A stretch of DNA of 64,000 nt from Schistocephalus solidus (lineage: Eukaryota > Platyhelminthes > Cestoda > Diphyllobothriidea > Diphyllobothriidae), in assembly GCA_017591395.1 (NCBI GenBank), contig WEDG01001377.1, positions 64,501 through 128,500 of the forward strand, given 5' to 3'. Below are positions 50,990-62,070 of the stretch, piece by piece. Every line of letters starts with the position of its first letter. Position 1 is the stretch's first letter. The notes beneath the pieces are model-generated. The model was given only the letters and a program-made list of their open reading frames with translations. It had not been told where the DNA came from and searched no databases. A program made the translations under genes and the position numbers.

Positions 50990-52510
50990 GAACTCACGTT
51001 TATATGAAAATATTTCGAGTTTGGTGCGTCAATATTACTACTCACTTGTGTGTAAGTGTGGTTCGGTCTCATAACCTGGCACCTGATGGATGCTTTTGGC
51101 CTGTGTGCAACCCCAAATCCAAGTTGTGTTAGAACGCGGTTTATGACTTCCAAGTCGTTCTTCGCGCACGAAAAAGCTTGACAGTTGGTTGGATTAACTC
51201 TCTTCTGCCGTGTTCATATACATTGAGTGACAGAGTTCCACCAGTATCCATTAACTGTTATTAGCCACTCAAAATATTTAACTTCAGCAACCTCGCCATC
51301 CATCCACATCAAAGGCGTTTTGACACACCTTTATAGCATCCTTTTGCAACTGCGTTTGCGACTGTTCACGCGGTTGCTTTTGAAATTTAGCATTTTCGTC
51401 GTGTAAATCGCTTTCGTTAACACTTTGGTCTTTAGGCCACCACAATCTTTGAAGCAAACGATGACATCCAAAAAAGCAGCTGGTTTTTCTCTTCCTCTTT
51501 CAGGGTGACCTGGATGTTTGGGAAGACGGCTAAGAGACGTTTAGTGAATGTCAGCACCTGATCTAGTTCGATTACAACGAAGGAACCATCCACATATCGA
51601 CCCCAGCATTACGGTCTACGAGAAACTAGCAGTTCGAAACCTTGCAAGACTGCCCTCACTATGAGTCGTAAAGTCGGCGAACCAGTAGCATGCTCTTTAC
51701 CTACTCGTTGGTAGCTCCGTCAAACGTACAGTACGTCTTTAGACCGAATGTGAAGAGAACAAAGCATTTCTCCGTTGCATCCCATTTGTTCTGTTGGAGT
51801 AATTAAGTGGTCTCAACTGCACGATCTTGTGGTCATAACGTTTGGCAGGAAACTTACCCTAAGGGTTTCTACAATAATAGTGTTGAGGCCCTGACTGTGG
51901 CGCCTGCATCAGCGGTTAGAAATTTGATATGTCAAAACAGCCACCTTGCCAGCACATAAATTGGTGTGCAATTGAGTGATAAAATTGTCCGAAGGAAAGT
52001 ACCCTCTTTTAAAAGGTCAAAGATTGAGTCCAGAACTTTTTTTTGCGCACTTGCCCTGCGCAACAGCGGCGCTTCATTCCGCCTGTCAGCGCTGGATTCT
52101 CATAGAATATAGGATTGAAGATACTCCAACAAGCTTTGGGCTTTCGGAGTAAAGTCTTTTTCGTCCAATAGACCAAAGAACGCCATTTACCTGCAGGCAC
52201 GATTATTGGGTGACTGTCAGCTATCAGTTCTTTGAGGCCGTCGTGTTACACTTCGGAAAGCCCGTCAGGCAAAAGAGTTCTATTTCCAATTACCATATTC
52301 ACTCTAAAATAATTATGATTAGTATGAGTTAAATTGCAAGACCAATAAACAAACCCTTCTAGGTTAAAACCTTACCCAAACTTCTGCATTACAATTATTT
52401 TCATAATTGAATGAGAAGAAGGTTGTTCATCCAACGAAATCATGGTTTTTTTCGTTTGAGCTTTCGAACTCTTACTGGAGTCCATCGTCAGAAATAAAAA
52501 AGCAACAAAT
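50990..52510 (-). mobile_element. Degenerate Penelope-like element, RT to pre-endonuclease region
   Basis: On the minus strand, from high to low coordinate, FTFGLKTYCTFDGATNE (about 51750) leads to HATGSPTLRLIVRAVLQGF and the RT active site RYVDGSFVVIELDQV at about 51555-51600, with the second catalytic Asp changed to Gly. TFTKRLLAVFPNIQVTLKEE, FLDVIVCFKDCGGLKTKV and MLNFKSNRVNSRKRSC follow. After a decayed gap comes VLTQLGFGVAHRPKASIRCQ near 51100. No GIY-YIG block follows. The lineage matches the 36.2-38.6 kb copy. It has many stops and frame breaks. The open frames at 50902-51153 and 52009-52200 belong to, or overlap, it. Confidence 0.87.
52448..52500 (-). ncRNA. Hammerhead-like motif at the 5' end of the PLE
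   Basis: On the minus strand CTGACGA (52485-52491) fits C-U-G-A-N-G-A. After one T, GGACTC pairs with GAGTTC (one G.U) around a CAGTAA loop, followed directly by GAAA (52462-52465). A T-rich tail follows. Both core strings survive, unlike in the other PLE ends here. The extra T before stem II departs from the strict hammerhead layout, and stems I and III are not clear, so activity is doubtful. Confidence 0.45.
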
Positions 52511-52514
52511 ATCG

Positions 52515-53815
52515 TTAAAAATAAAGGGGGCAGTTCTAGAGCTCATATGAAAAAAAAACAATGTTTACGGTAACGAACAACCTTCTCCTTCACTTATACT
52601 CACCTAGAATGCGGATATTTGTCTCCCTTCGTTAATTATTCTCATATCAAGCAATATGTTGAAATTAACCGTATGTGTGCTTCAGCAGATCTTTGAGATT
52701 ATTCAATAAATATTGATCACTTACGACTTTAAGTATAAATTGTTTATTTATTCCAAATTTTACCTTTTATGCATGATTCTGAGCTCCGTGCTATCTAGAC
52801 AGAAGGTTTCACCCGTGTAAACATAAATGTAATCAGCTGTGAAAATGGGTACTTAACATTTAAATAGTAGGTGTTTATAATTTAGTCACTTTAAAAGCTT
52901 GATCCCTAATACTGCAGACTCGGCTTCATGTGGTTATCAAATTATTGCTTCCGGCATCCCAACTGTTTTTTTAGGCATAAGTTGGGAAATAAACACTCCC
53001 TTTAGTTGAAATTATGAAATAATTGTTTAGCATATTAAATGCATATTATCGCATTTAAGCAGATCAGCAGTGCACCATGCCACAACAGTGATTCCATAGA
53101 AGAGACAAGGGTTATCTTTAGGATTTTGTATTTAAAATACCACCCAAAGCTTGCAAATGTTCTCAAATTTCAATTCTGACGCTCGAGATGTCATACCTAA
53201 ACTTAAACCATCAATATCAAGAAAGAATATACTATAAACTAACTTCAAAAGCCATGTGTTAGTTGTGAAACATGGACAGATAAATGAGCAAGAGTTCAGA
53301 AAATCCTACCTTACCTTTCAAGGAAAAAAATATAAGAATCCAAAGTAACTAATCTTAATCGTTTAGAGTAAAGGGAGTTTTGTCACTTGCGACAAATAAA
53401 TACATTTAACGCAATGTAAATCGTCTACGGCCAGCTATTGAACAACTTGTTTTACTCATATTCAGACATTAATAAGCAAATGTTTTACCTGATAAATCAT
53501 AGGAAAAACATTAATTTAAAAACAGCAATGTTACAAACATCGTTTCTTATTATTTACTAAGCAAACCTAGATCGTGCTCTAATGATGAGCTCCAATAGTC
53601 GGCAGATGTGAATTTTTCCGTTACTAGAACCGTGACATTGCCTTGCTCACATTGCGATGGACAAACTAATGCAAAACGCTTGCATGCATGCTAATTATTC
53701 TAATACATATTGTCTTTTTGCTGATTTTAACCTTATGTATTTATTTTTTTATAAATCCCCGAAAAATAAATTGCAACGGATGTTTAAGCCTAATATATTT
53801 CTTCGTAAAGAAGCA
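52515..53815. other. Intergenic, AT-rich, no supported gene
   Basis: Nothing recognised. Confidence 0.4.
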
Positions 53816-53820
53816 CTGAA

Positions 53821-54000
53821 ATGATTTCATGTGTTTCTTGCAAAGTCGAAGCACACTGTGAGACGCGATCAGCTGCGACAAAATGTGAAATTGTGAATAT
53901 TAAGAGGATTTACGGTGATAGAGAGCAATGTCTTGGAAATATGGCATTGAAATTACGTGATGCGAAAAAATATTTCGCAGGGCAGATTACTTACTCTTAA
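53821..54000 (+). CDS. Candidate small ORF, 59 codons, unknown
   Basis: It runs from ATG to TAA and reads MISCVSCKVEAHCETRSAAT, later IVNIKRIYGDREQCLGN. It has five cysteines and a mixed, non-repetitive composition that is less AT-driven than the surroundings. No family is recognised. It could be an exon of an unseen gene or a chance frame. Confidence 0.2.
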   Translation: MISCVSCKVEAHCETRSAATKCEIVNIKRIYGDREQCLGNMALKLRDAKKYFAGQITYS

Positions 54001-55400
54001 AACGAAATCCTTTTCTGCCCACTTGTAAGCTAGATAAGCATAGCACTTTGAATCTGCAGTCCCGCAACAAGTTTGAAAGTTCTCTCTTACTTTTCTACAA
54101 AAGTAGTTTGATTCCTCCTTCTAAGTGTATTTTCATAATGTAAAAGTTCATTCGAAAGTATTATTGACAATTAAAATATTAGCATTACCTTTTTTAGTAT
54201 TGTACCTGAAGCACAATTGACTTTGACATCGGTTTGTATCCAGCGTAATGCATGTAAATTGTGGCGCATTAGACATGAACAACCCACAAATAAAAAAACA
54301 CTTCAAACAAAAAGACATTTTTTACCTTTCTGTCAATTAGTCCTGGTCCTTATGGCTGTTTCAAGAACATTTACTAAATGTCTATCCAATAGATGCCATA
54401 ATATATAAACAATAGTTGTAAAAATACATGCGTGCATATACATAAGCGGTCAAAGCGTTTTAAGTTTTTAAAAATTCAATTTATTTTTTTAAGCCCGTGT
54501 GTGAATGAATTTACTGCTTTAAAAAAAACATCATAACTCAATTATACTTTGTGTATATTTGCCAGCAAGTTACAGAATACTACATAACTTGTTTAGAGCA
54601 AAATTATTCAGCCTTTGAACTGACTAATGGGAAAAATTTAAATGTATATTTTCGAAGCCAGTTTTTCAATTGCGTTTTTATGTGGTGTATTTAATATTTT
54701 TGGAAAATAGTTTGCCCATTAAAATCCATTTACATTTAGGGTTGATTCAATGTGGGTCTTTGATAATGTCAGTGCTATCAGAGCCACCGCCAAAATTGTA
54801 TTTCGCGACTGATTTTGAAGGCTTATGACATTGATTCCTTCCTTATTTCCACGTGATCTAACCAATTTGGAGCTCCAAATGCGGATTTTTAGGAAACACA
54901 CTAACAAAAAAACTTAAAAAAGGTGGTGTTGGGATAAAATGTCCGTAATGTTTGAAAAGCAAACGAATCCATATAAGCTAATGCCATAAGGGAACAATAA
55001 ACGCTTAAAATGATTTAAATGAAGCGTTGAGGAATTTAATTCTTAGCAAGGATTCGTAAGCAGTGAACGAATATAAAATGGCAAAAAGGTAGATGAATAC
55101 ATAAGCGCAGTTATGTTCTGAAATGATTAATAAATATTTTTTTCAATAAAAATTATAAATTAAGTTATTTTAAATGAATTTTATGTTGGTTGGTAAATGA
55201 AATGTATAGACATAATTTGGCATCCAAATTTTTATGCAAACAAATGCAAACGACAGGGAGTTAATGTAAGTTTTTTCTCACTGGGAGAACAGTATATGTC
55301 AATGTCCTCCATATAGGTAATAAAACACCTGATGTGTCACGGTTTCGGTCCATATTTTTATTGCATGACAATATTTTTCTGACAAATACACACTCTGAGT
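54001..55400. other. Intergenic, AT-rich, nothing recognised
   Basis: Short open frames at 54217-54408 (+) and 54719-54907 (-) show no domain. Confidence 0.4.
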
Positions 55401-55410
55401 TAAGGTTTAT

Positions 55411-55611
55411 TTGATTTGCAATTATACGTTATCATGCATTGCAGATTTTGCAGCTACATTAATCTGTGGGCATTACTATGACCATCAATTTACATTCCGT
55501 TTACAACAAGCTGCACTGATAATATTTTCCATAAATTTAACCTTCATACTACTCATTGCTGTTTTCACAATAAACCCAGCAGCCGTCAATCAGTTTATAT
55601 TATGTAGCTGA
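55411..55611 (+). CDS. Candidate terminal exon encoding a membrane segment, unknown
   Basis: After a TGCATTGCAG acceptor-like site the frame reads DFAATLICGHYYDHQFTFRL, then a hydrophobic helix AALIIFSINLTFILLIAVFT, ending NPAAVNQFILCS and a stop. A single transmembrane helix is plausible. No family is recognised, and hydrophobic frames also arise by chance in AT-rich DNA. Confidence 0.22.
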   Translation: MICNYTLSCIADFAATLICGHYYDHQFTFRLQQAALIIFSINLTFILLIAVFTINPAAVNQFILCS

Positions 55612-55643
55612 ATTATAATCCAATTTAATCCAAAGGAACGAAG

Positions 55644-55787
55644 ATGACGCCCATAGAGGACGGCAATATACTTCAAGATGTGATTCGCGGTTACGGCGAC
55701 TGCAAGCAATACCTGACCCAATCTAACATACAAACCGATTCTACTAACCAAATGTATGAATTATTGACTAGGGTAGCACAGAAATGA
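55644..55787 (+). CDS. Candidate small ORF, 47 codons, unknown
   Basis: ATG-to-TGA frame reading MTPIEDGNILQDVIRGYGDC, later TNQMYELLTRVAQK. The first half is clearly richer in GC than its neighbours, with protein-like composition. It lies 32 bp after the membrane-segment frame, in a different phase. It may be an exon or part of a decayed element. Confidence 0.2.
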   Translation: MTPIEDGNILQDVIRGYGDCKQYLTQSNIQTDSTNQMYELLTRVAQK

Positions 55788-55789
55788 TT

Positions 55790-57345
55790 TTTCTAATTAG
55801 GCATTACTTTCAAATCATTAACTAGTTAATGAGAGAAAACTATGATAATCATTTTGAAAATGAATGACTATGCAGCTAGGCTTATAAGTGTTCAAAATAA
55901 TAAGGAAAAAAAGTTTCCTTTATGTCAGAAAATGAAGAGAAAAAAAAGAGCTTTTTTCCTTTGTACAAACTTTTAGTAATCTGCGTTTTATTATGATAAT
56001 TTATCCATTATCATTGAAATTTTGTGCATTTTTGTAATTCCGAATAAACTAAATGTTATCAATGGGAATATGGTTCTCGTTTTCAATACATCGGCTATTT
56101 TTGAAACAAGTTGCTGTTGATCTGGAATGATTGAATTGAATAAAGTTCCGCAGTAACTGATTGTTACAGGCATGACCAACAAGTTTGGCTTTAATGAAGT
56201 GGTATCTATCAATAGAATACAAATGAGGCCTAAAATGAAGTAAATACAATGATATTTAGTTAGTTTAACTATTAGAAAATAATTTTAATAGTGCCTGCAG
56301 AGTTTAAGCCAAGAGTTTTCCCATATATTCTTAAAGTATTTTCAAACGGCAACATTCTGCCTAATTTTTTAATATCCTATATTATATTTACTGATGTTTT
56401 ACCTATAAGGAAATCCTATATTTTGAAGGGGGTTAAAGGAGGAAAAGAAATGACAAACCATCGTTAGTTGCACCCAACCTCGCAAATGATTATGGTTTTC
56501 GCCCAAGCAGTGGCAGATGCCTTCTGATAACGCAATGTACTCACTAACCTCTCTACGTCCAAAGGCTATCATATCTCCCAACAATCTTGTCCTTCAACAT
56601 TTTCTTGAAAATGTTAACTATCTTGTGTCATAGTATTGTTGACTGAACATTTCACTGCTTGCGCAGCTCTGCTAACGATTTACTATATGGTCACTGTATC
56701 CTCACTGCCGTGTGACGGGTCATTTAATTTTAAAACATTTAGGATCTATAAAAAAAATGTCTTGGGTTTAAAGTTAAAACTTTTTGGCTAGATTTTAAAA
56801 GGTTTAAGTTTCCTGGTCACGAAAAGCTTATAAACTGAAAAAGCAGGCCTGATCTAGTGACAAACCACATAAAAACGCGCATTGACAATATCAAACGCCA
56901 CATTTTGCACCAAACGCAAAACAAATCTTCGTTTGGCAAAATAATCGTTTGATTAAAATATAACATGCATAGCCTGGATGTCTGTTTTGGAATTTTTGTG
57001 TTCACATTTTAAAGCTGTGATAGTTAAAAATTCATTGTGTAAGTGAAAACCATCTAAACCTCTACTTTATAAAATAGAGGTTGAAAAGACAGAGATACTC
57101 AAATCGCACAAAGAGAAAATTATGGTATTGCACAATTCTTTACTGCCTAAATTAACTTCAAATAAAATGTCAATCATAGTATCACCATCCACAAAAATTA
57201 CAAGTACCACATTTAAATTATCCATAGACACATCAGCCCAATTTTTATCGAATTTGCTTACGAAGGTTTGTTTACTTGTGAAAGCAACAACCTAGCAGTT
57301 GCTTACACAAGACAATATAAGATATTACCGTTCGAAAGAGGCCAT
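55790..57345. other. Intergenic, AT-rich, no supported gene
   Basis: Overlapping minus-strand frames at 55991-56249 and 56399-56584 have no recognisable domain. Confidence 0.4.
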
Positions 57346-57346
57346 T

Positions 57347-57363
57347 TATATATATATATATAT
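57347..57363. repeat. (TA)n run bordering the satellite array
   Basis: A short TA run abuts the first satellite unit, as TA runs also flank the solitary copy at 49.7 kb. Confidence 0.85.
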
Positions 57364-57491
57364 GGGGCTCACCGATCCGCTTAAGGAACAAGTATGTTCC
57401 GTTGTGCCCTGGAGCTCAGAATAGAGCCATCGCAGGCCGTCGCATATCGACGTGTAGCATATGATGAAATGGAACCGACAAAGACAAAGAA

Positions 57492-57536
57492 GACGGGAAT
57501 AGCCATTTCTGGCTTATTAGCCATCATCAGCCAGTC
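57492..57536 (-). ncRNA. Hammerhead ribozyme, array unit 1, with paired 10.1/11.1
   Basis: Stem I is GACTGG with CCCGTC (one mismatch). The core is CTGATGA, then stem II TGGCT-AATA-AGCCA, five pairs including U-A at 10.1/11.1, then GAAA and stem III ATGG/CTAT (one G.U). This unit pairs the position that is C.A in most other copies, so its stem II is the best formed in the array. Confidence 0.65.
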
Positions 57537-57539
57537 ATA

Positions 57540-57625
57540 CCCAATCCCACGTGTGGCACACCTATAACTCGAACCCGCGACGTTTGATATTTGAGTCGAA
57601 CGCTCTTCCATTGAGTCACGGGCTC
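57540..57625 (-). promoter_or_regulatory. tRNA-like Pol III promoter head (first array unit; same module in every unit)
   Basis: On the minus strand the head runs from the CGAGCCCGTG region through the box A position (consensus TGGCTCAATGG) and, about 31 nt later, the box B position (consensus GGTTCGAATCC). This unit reads GGTTCGAGTTA at box B and TGACTCAATGG at box A; several other units have exact box A, and the solitary 49.7 kb copy has exact box B. D-arm and T-arm stems can be drawn (GCTC/GAGC, GGG/CCC). There is no acceptor stem, so it is a SINE head rather than a tRNA gene. Confidence 0.75.
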
Positions 57626-60203
57626 GTTGTTTTGTCGGTTTTGATCGATATATGATGATAGTGTGAGGCTCACCAATCTGTTTAATTAAAATGTATGTTC
57701 TGTTGTGCCCTGGAGCTCACAATAGAGCCCTCACAAGCGGTCGCATAGCAACGTGTAGCATATGATGATATGGGACCGCCAAAGACAAGGGAAACCGGAA
57801 CTGCCATTTCTGGCTTATGAGCCGTCATCAGCCATTTATACCCAATCTCATGTGTGGCACACCTGGGATTCGAACAAGAGACCTTTAATATTTGAGTCAA
57901 ATTATCTACCATTGAGCCACGGGCTCGTTTTTTTGGTCGTGATCAAGAATATGATGATATTGTGGGGCTCACCGATCTGCTTAAGGAACATTTATGTTCC
58001 GTTGTGCCCTGGAGCTCTGACTAGGGCCCTCGCAGGCGGTCGGATAGTGACGTGTAGCATATGATGAAATGCAACCGACAAAGACAAGAGAGACCGGAAT
58101 GGCAATTTTCGGCTTATTAGCCGTCATTAGCCAGTCATACCCAATCCCACGTGTGGCACACCTGGGAATCGAACACGTGACCTTTGATATTTGAAACGAA
58201 CGCTCTACCATTGAGCCACGGGCTCGTTGGTTTGTCAGTTGTGATCGTGAATATGATGATAGTGTGGGTATCACTGATCTGCTTAAGGAACATGAATGTT
58301 CCGTTGTGCCCTGGAGATCTGAATAGAGACCTCGCAGGCCGTCGCATAGAGACGTGTAGCATATGACGATATGGAATCGCCAAAGACAAAGGAGACCGGA
58401 ATGGCCATTTCTGGCTTATTACCCGTCATCAGCCAGTATACCCAATCCAAAGTGTGGCAAACCTGGGATTCAAACCCGCGACATTTGGTATTTGAGTCGA
58501 ACGCTCTTCCATTCAGACATGGGCTCGTTGTTTTTTCGTTTGTGATCGTGAATTTGATAATAGTGCTGGGTTCACCGATCTGATTAAGGCACATGTAATT
58601 TCCGTTGTGCCCCAGAGCTCAGAATAGAGCCCTCGCAGGCGGTCGCATAACGACGTGTAGCATATGATGATATGAAACGGCCATAGACAAGAAAGACCGG
58701 AATGACCATTTCTGGCTTATGAGCCGTTATCAGCCAGTTATACCCAATCTAAAGTGTGGCACACCTGGGATTTGAACCCGCGACATTTGTCATTTGAGTT
58801 GAACAACCTACCATTGAGCCACGGTCTCGTTGTTTTGTCGGTTGTGATCGGCAAAATGATAATAGTGTGGGGCTCACCAATCTACTTAAGTAACATGTAT
58901 GTTTTGTTGTGCTCCGGAGCTCAGAAAAGAGCCCTCGCAGGCAGTCGCATAGCGACATGTTGCATATGATAAAATGGCACCGACGAAAAAAGAGGGAGAA
59001 CGGAATGGGCATTTCTGGCTAATTAGCCGTCATCAGCTAGTCATACCCAATCCCAAGTGTGGCACACCTCGGCCTCGAACGCGCGAGTTTGATATTTGAG
59101 TCAAACGCTCTACCATTGAGCCACGGTCTCGTTTTTTTGTCAGTTGTGATCGGCAATATGATAAAAAGGTGGGGCTCATCAATCTACTTAAGGAAAATGT
59201 ATGTTCAGTTGTGCCCTCGAGCTCAGACTAGAGCCCTCGCACGCCGTCGCATAGCGACGTGAAGCATATGATGAAATGGAACCGATAAAGACAAAGGAGA
59301 CGGGAATGGCCATTTCTGGGTTATTAGCCGTAATCAGCCAAATATATCCAATCTCAAGTGTGGCACACCTGGGCTTTGAACCCGCGACGTTTAATATTCG
59401 AGTCGAGCGCTCTTCCATTGAGTCACGGGATGGTTGTTTTCTCGTTTGTGATCGGAAATATGATAATAGTGTGGAGCTCACCGATCTGCTTAAGGAACTT
59501 TTATGTTCCGTTGTGCCCTGGAGCTCAGACAAGGGCCCTCGCAGGCGGTCGCATAGCGACGTGTTGCATATGATGAAATGCAACCGAGAGAGACAAGAGA
59601 GACTGGAATGGCCATTTCCGGGTTATAAGCCGTCACCAGCCAGTCATACCCAATCTTAATTGTGGCACACCTGAGATTCGAACCCGCGAACTTTGGTATT
59701 TTATTTGAACGCTTTACCATTGAGCCACGGGCTCGTTGGTTTGTTAATTGTGATCAGGAATATGATGAGAGTGTGAATCTCACTGATCTGCTTAAGGAAC
59801 ATGTATGTTCCTTTGTTTACTGGAGCTCAGACAAGAGCCCTCGTAGGCGATCGCATAGCGACGTGGAGCATATGCTGAAATGGAACCCCCAAAGACAAGG
59901 GAGACCGCAATGGCCATTTCTGGCTTACGAGCCGTCATCAGCCAGTTAAACCAAATCTCAAGTGTGGCACACCTGGGATTTTAACCCGCAAAATTTGGTA
60001 GTGGAGTCGAGCGCTATAACACTGAGCAACGGGCTCGTTGTGTTTTCATTTGTGATCGTGAATATGATGATAGTGCTGGGTTAACCGATCTGCTTAAGGT
60101 ACATGCATGTTACGTTGTGCCCTGGAGCTCAGACTAGGGCCCTCGCAGGCGGTCGCCTAGCGACGTGTAGCATATGATGAATGGAACCGACAGGGACAAG
60201 AGA

Positions 60204-60248
60204 GATTGGAATGGCCATTTCTGGCTTATGAGCCGTCATCAGCCAGTC
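60204..60248 (-). ncRNA. Hammerhead ribozyme, array unit 10
   Basis: GACTGG, CTGATGA, GGCT-CATA-AGCC, GAAA, then ATGGCCAT as loop-less stem III, T17 and CCAATC as the 3' side of stem I. There is a C.A apposition at 10.1/11.1 and one mismatch in stem I. Comparable intact-core copies lie at 57792-57836, 58394-58438, 58998-59042, 59903-59947, 60807-60851, 61109-61153, 62332-62376, 62933-62977, 63235-63279, 63537-63581 and 63839-63883, some with weakened stem II. Confidence 0.65.
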
Positions 60249-62025
60249 ATACCCAATCTCAAGTGTGGCACACCTGGAATTTGAACCGCGACATTTTGGT
60301 ATTTGAGTCGAACGCTCTACCATTGAGCCACGGGCTCGTTGTTTTTCGGTTGTGATCGGGAAATATGATGATAGTGTGGACTGCACCGATCTGCTTAAGG
60401 AAAATGTATGTTCCGTTGTGCCCTGAGCTCAGACTATGAGCCCTCGCCGGCGGTCGCATAGCGACGTGTAGCATATGATGAAATGGAACCGACAAAGACA
60501 AAAGAGACTGAAAAGGCCATTTCCGGCATATTTGCCACCATCAGCCAGTCATACCTAATCCCACATGTGGCACACCAATGAATCGAACCCACGACCTTTG
60601 ATATTTGAGTCGAACGCTCTACCAATGAGCCACGGGCTTGTTGTTTTTCCAATTGTGATCGTGAATATGTGACAGTGCTTGGTTCACCGATCTGCTTAAG
60701 AAACATGTATGTTCCGTTGTTCCCTGGAGCTCAGACTAGAGCCCTCGCAGGCGGTTGCATAGCGACGTAAAGCATATGATAAAATTCAACCGACAGAGAC
60801 AAAAGAGACCGGAATGGCCATTTCAGGCTTATGAGCCGTCATCAGCCAGTTATACCCAATCTCAAGTGTGGCACACCTGGAATTTGAACCAGCGACATTT
60901 GGTATTTGAATCGAACGCTCTTACATTGAGCCACGGGCTCGTTGTTTTTTCGTTTGTGATCGTGAAAATGATGATAGTGCTGGGTTCACCGATCTGCTTA
61001 AGGAACATGTATGTTCCGTTGTGCCCTGGAGCTTAGACTAGAGCCCTCCTGGGCGGTCGCATAGCGTTGTGAAGCATATGATGATAAGGAACCGACAAAG
61101 ACAAGGGAGACCGGAATGGCCATTTCTGTGTTATTTACCGTCATCAGCCAGTCATACCCAATCCAAAGTGTGGCATAACCTGGGATTCGAACACGCGACC
61201 TTTGGTATTTTGAGTCAAAACGCTCTACCATTGAGCCACGGTCTCGTTGTTTTTGTCGGTTGTGATCGGAAATATGATGATAGTGTGGGGCTCACCGATC
61301 TGCTTAAGGAAAATGTATGTTCCGCTGTGCCCTCGAGCTCAGACTAGAGCCTCGCAACGCCGTCGCATAGCGACGTGGAAGCATATGATGAAATGGAACC
61401 GATAAAGACAAAGGAGACGGGAATGGCCATTTCTGGGTTTATTAGCCGTAATCAGCCAGTCATACCCAATCCCAAGTGTGGCACACCTGAGCTTTTGAAC
61501 CCGCGACGTTTGGTATTTGAGTCGAGCGCTCTACCATTGAGCCACGGGCTGGTTGTTTTCTCGTTTGTGATCGGAAATATGATAATAGTGTGGAGCTCAC
61601 CGATCTGCTTAAGGAACTTTTATGTTCCGTTGTGCCCTGGAGCTCAGACAAGGGCCCTCGCAGGCGGTCGCATAGCGACGTGTTGCATATGATGAAATGC
61701 AACCGAGAGAGACAAGAGAGACTGGAATGGCCATTTCCGGGTTATAAGCCGTCACCAGCCAGTCATACCCAATCTTAATTGTGGCACACCTGAGATTCGA
61801 ACCCGCGAACTTTGGTATTTTATTTGAACGCTTTACCATTGAGCCACGGGCTCGTTGGTTTTGTCGGTTGTGATCGGGAATATGATGAGAGTGTGGTCTC
61901 ACTGATCTGCTTAAGGAACATGTATGTTCCTTTGTTTTACTGGAGCTCAGACAAGAGCCCTCGCAGGCGATCGCATAGCGACGTGGAGCATATGATGAAA
62001 TGGAACCCCCGACAAGACAAAGGGA

Positions 62026-62070
62026 GACCGCAATGGCCATTTCTGGCTTATGAGCCGTCATCAGCCAGTT
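62026..62070 (-). ncRNA. Hammerhead ribozyme, array unit 16
   Basis: Same fold as unit 10, with CTGATGA, the four-pair stem II, GAAA and stem III ATGG/CCAT intact. Stem I is AACTGG against GCGGTC and is weakened at the cleavage side (G instead of C at 1.1). It is the higher-order partner of the copy at 59903-59947, which has the same change. Confidence 0.55.
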
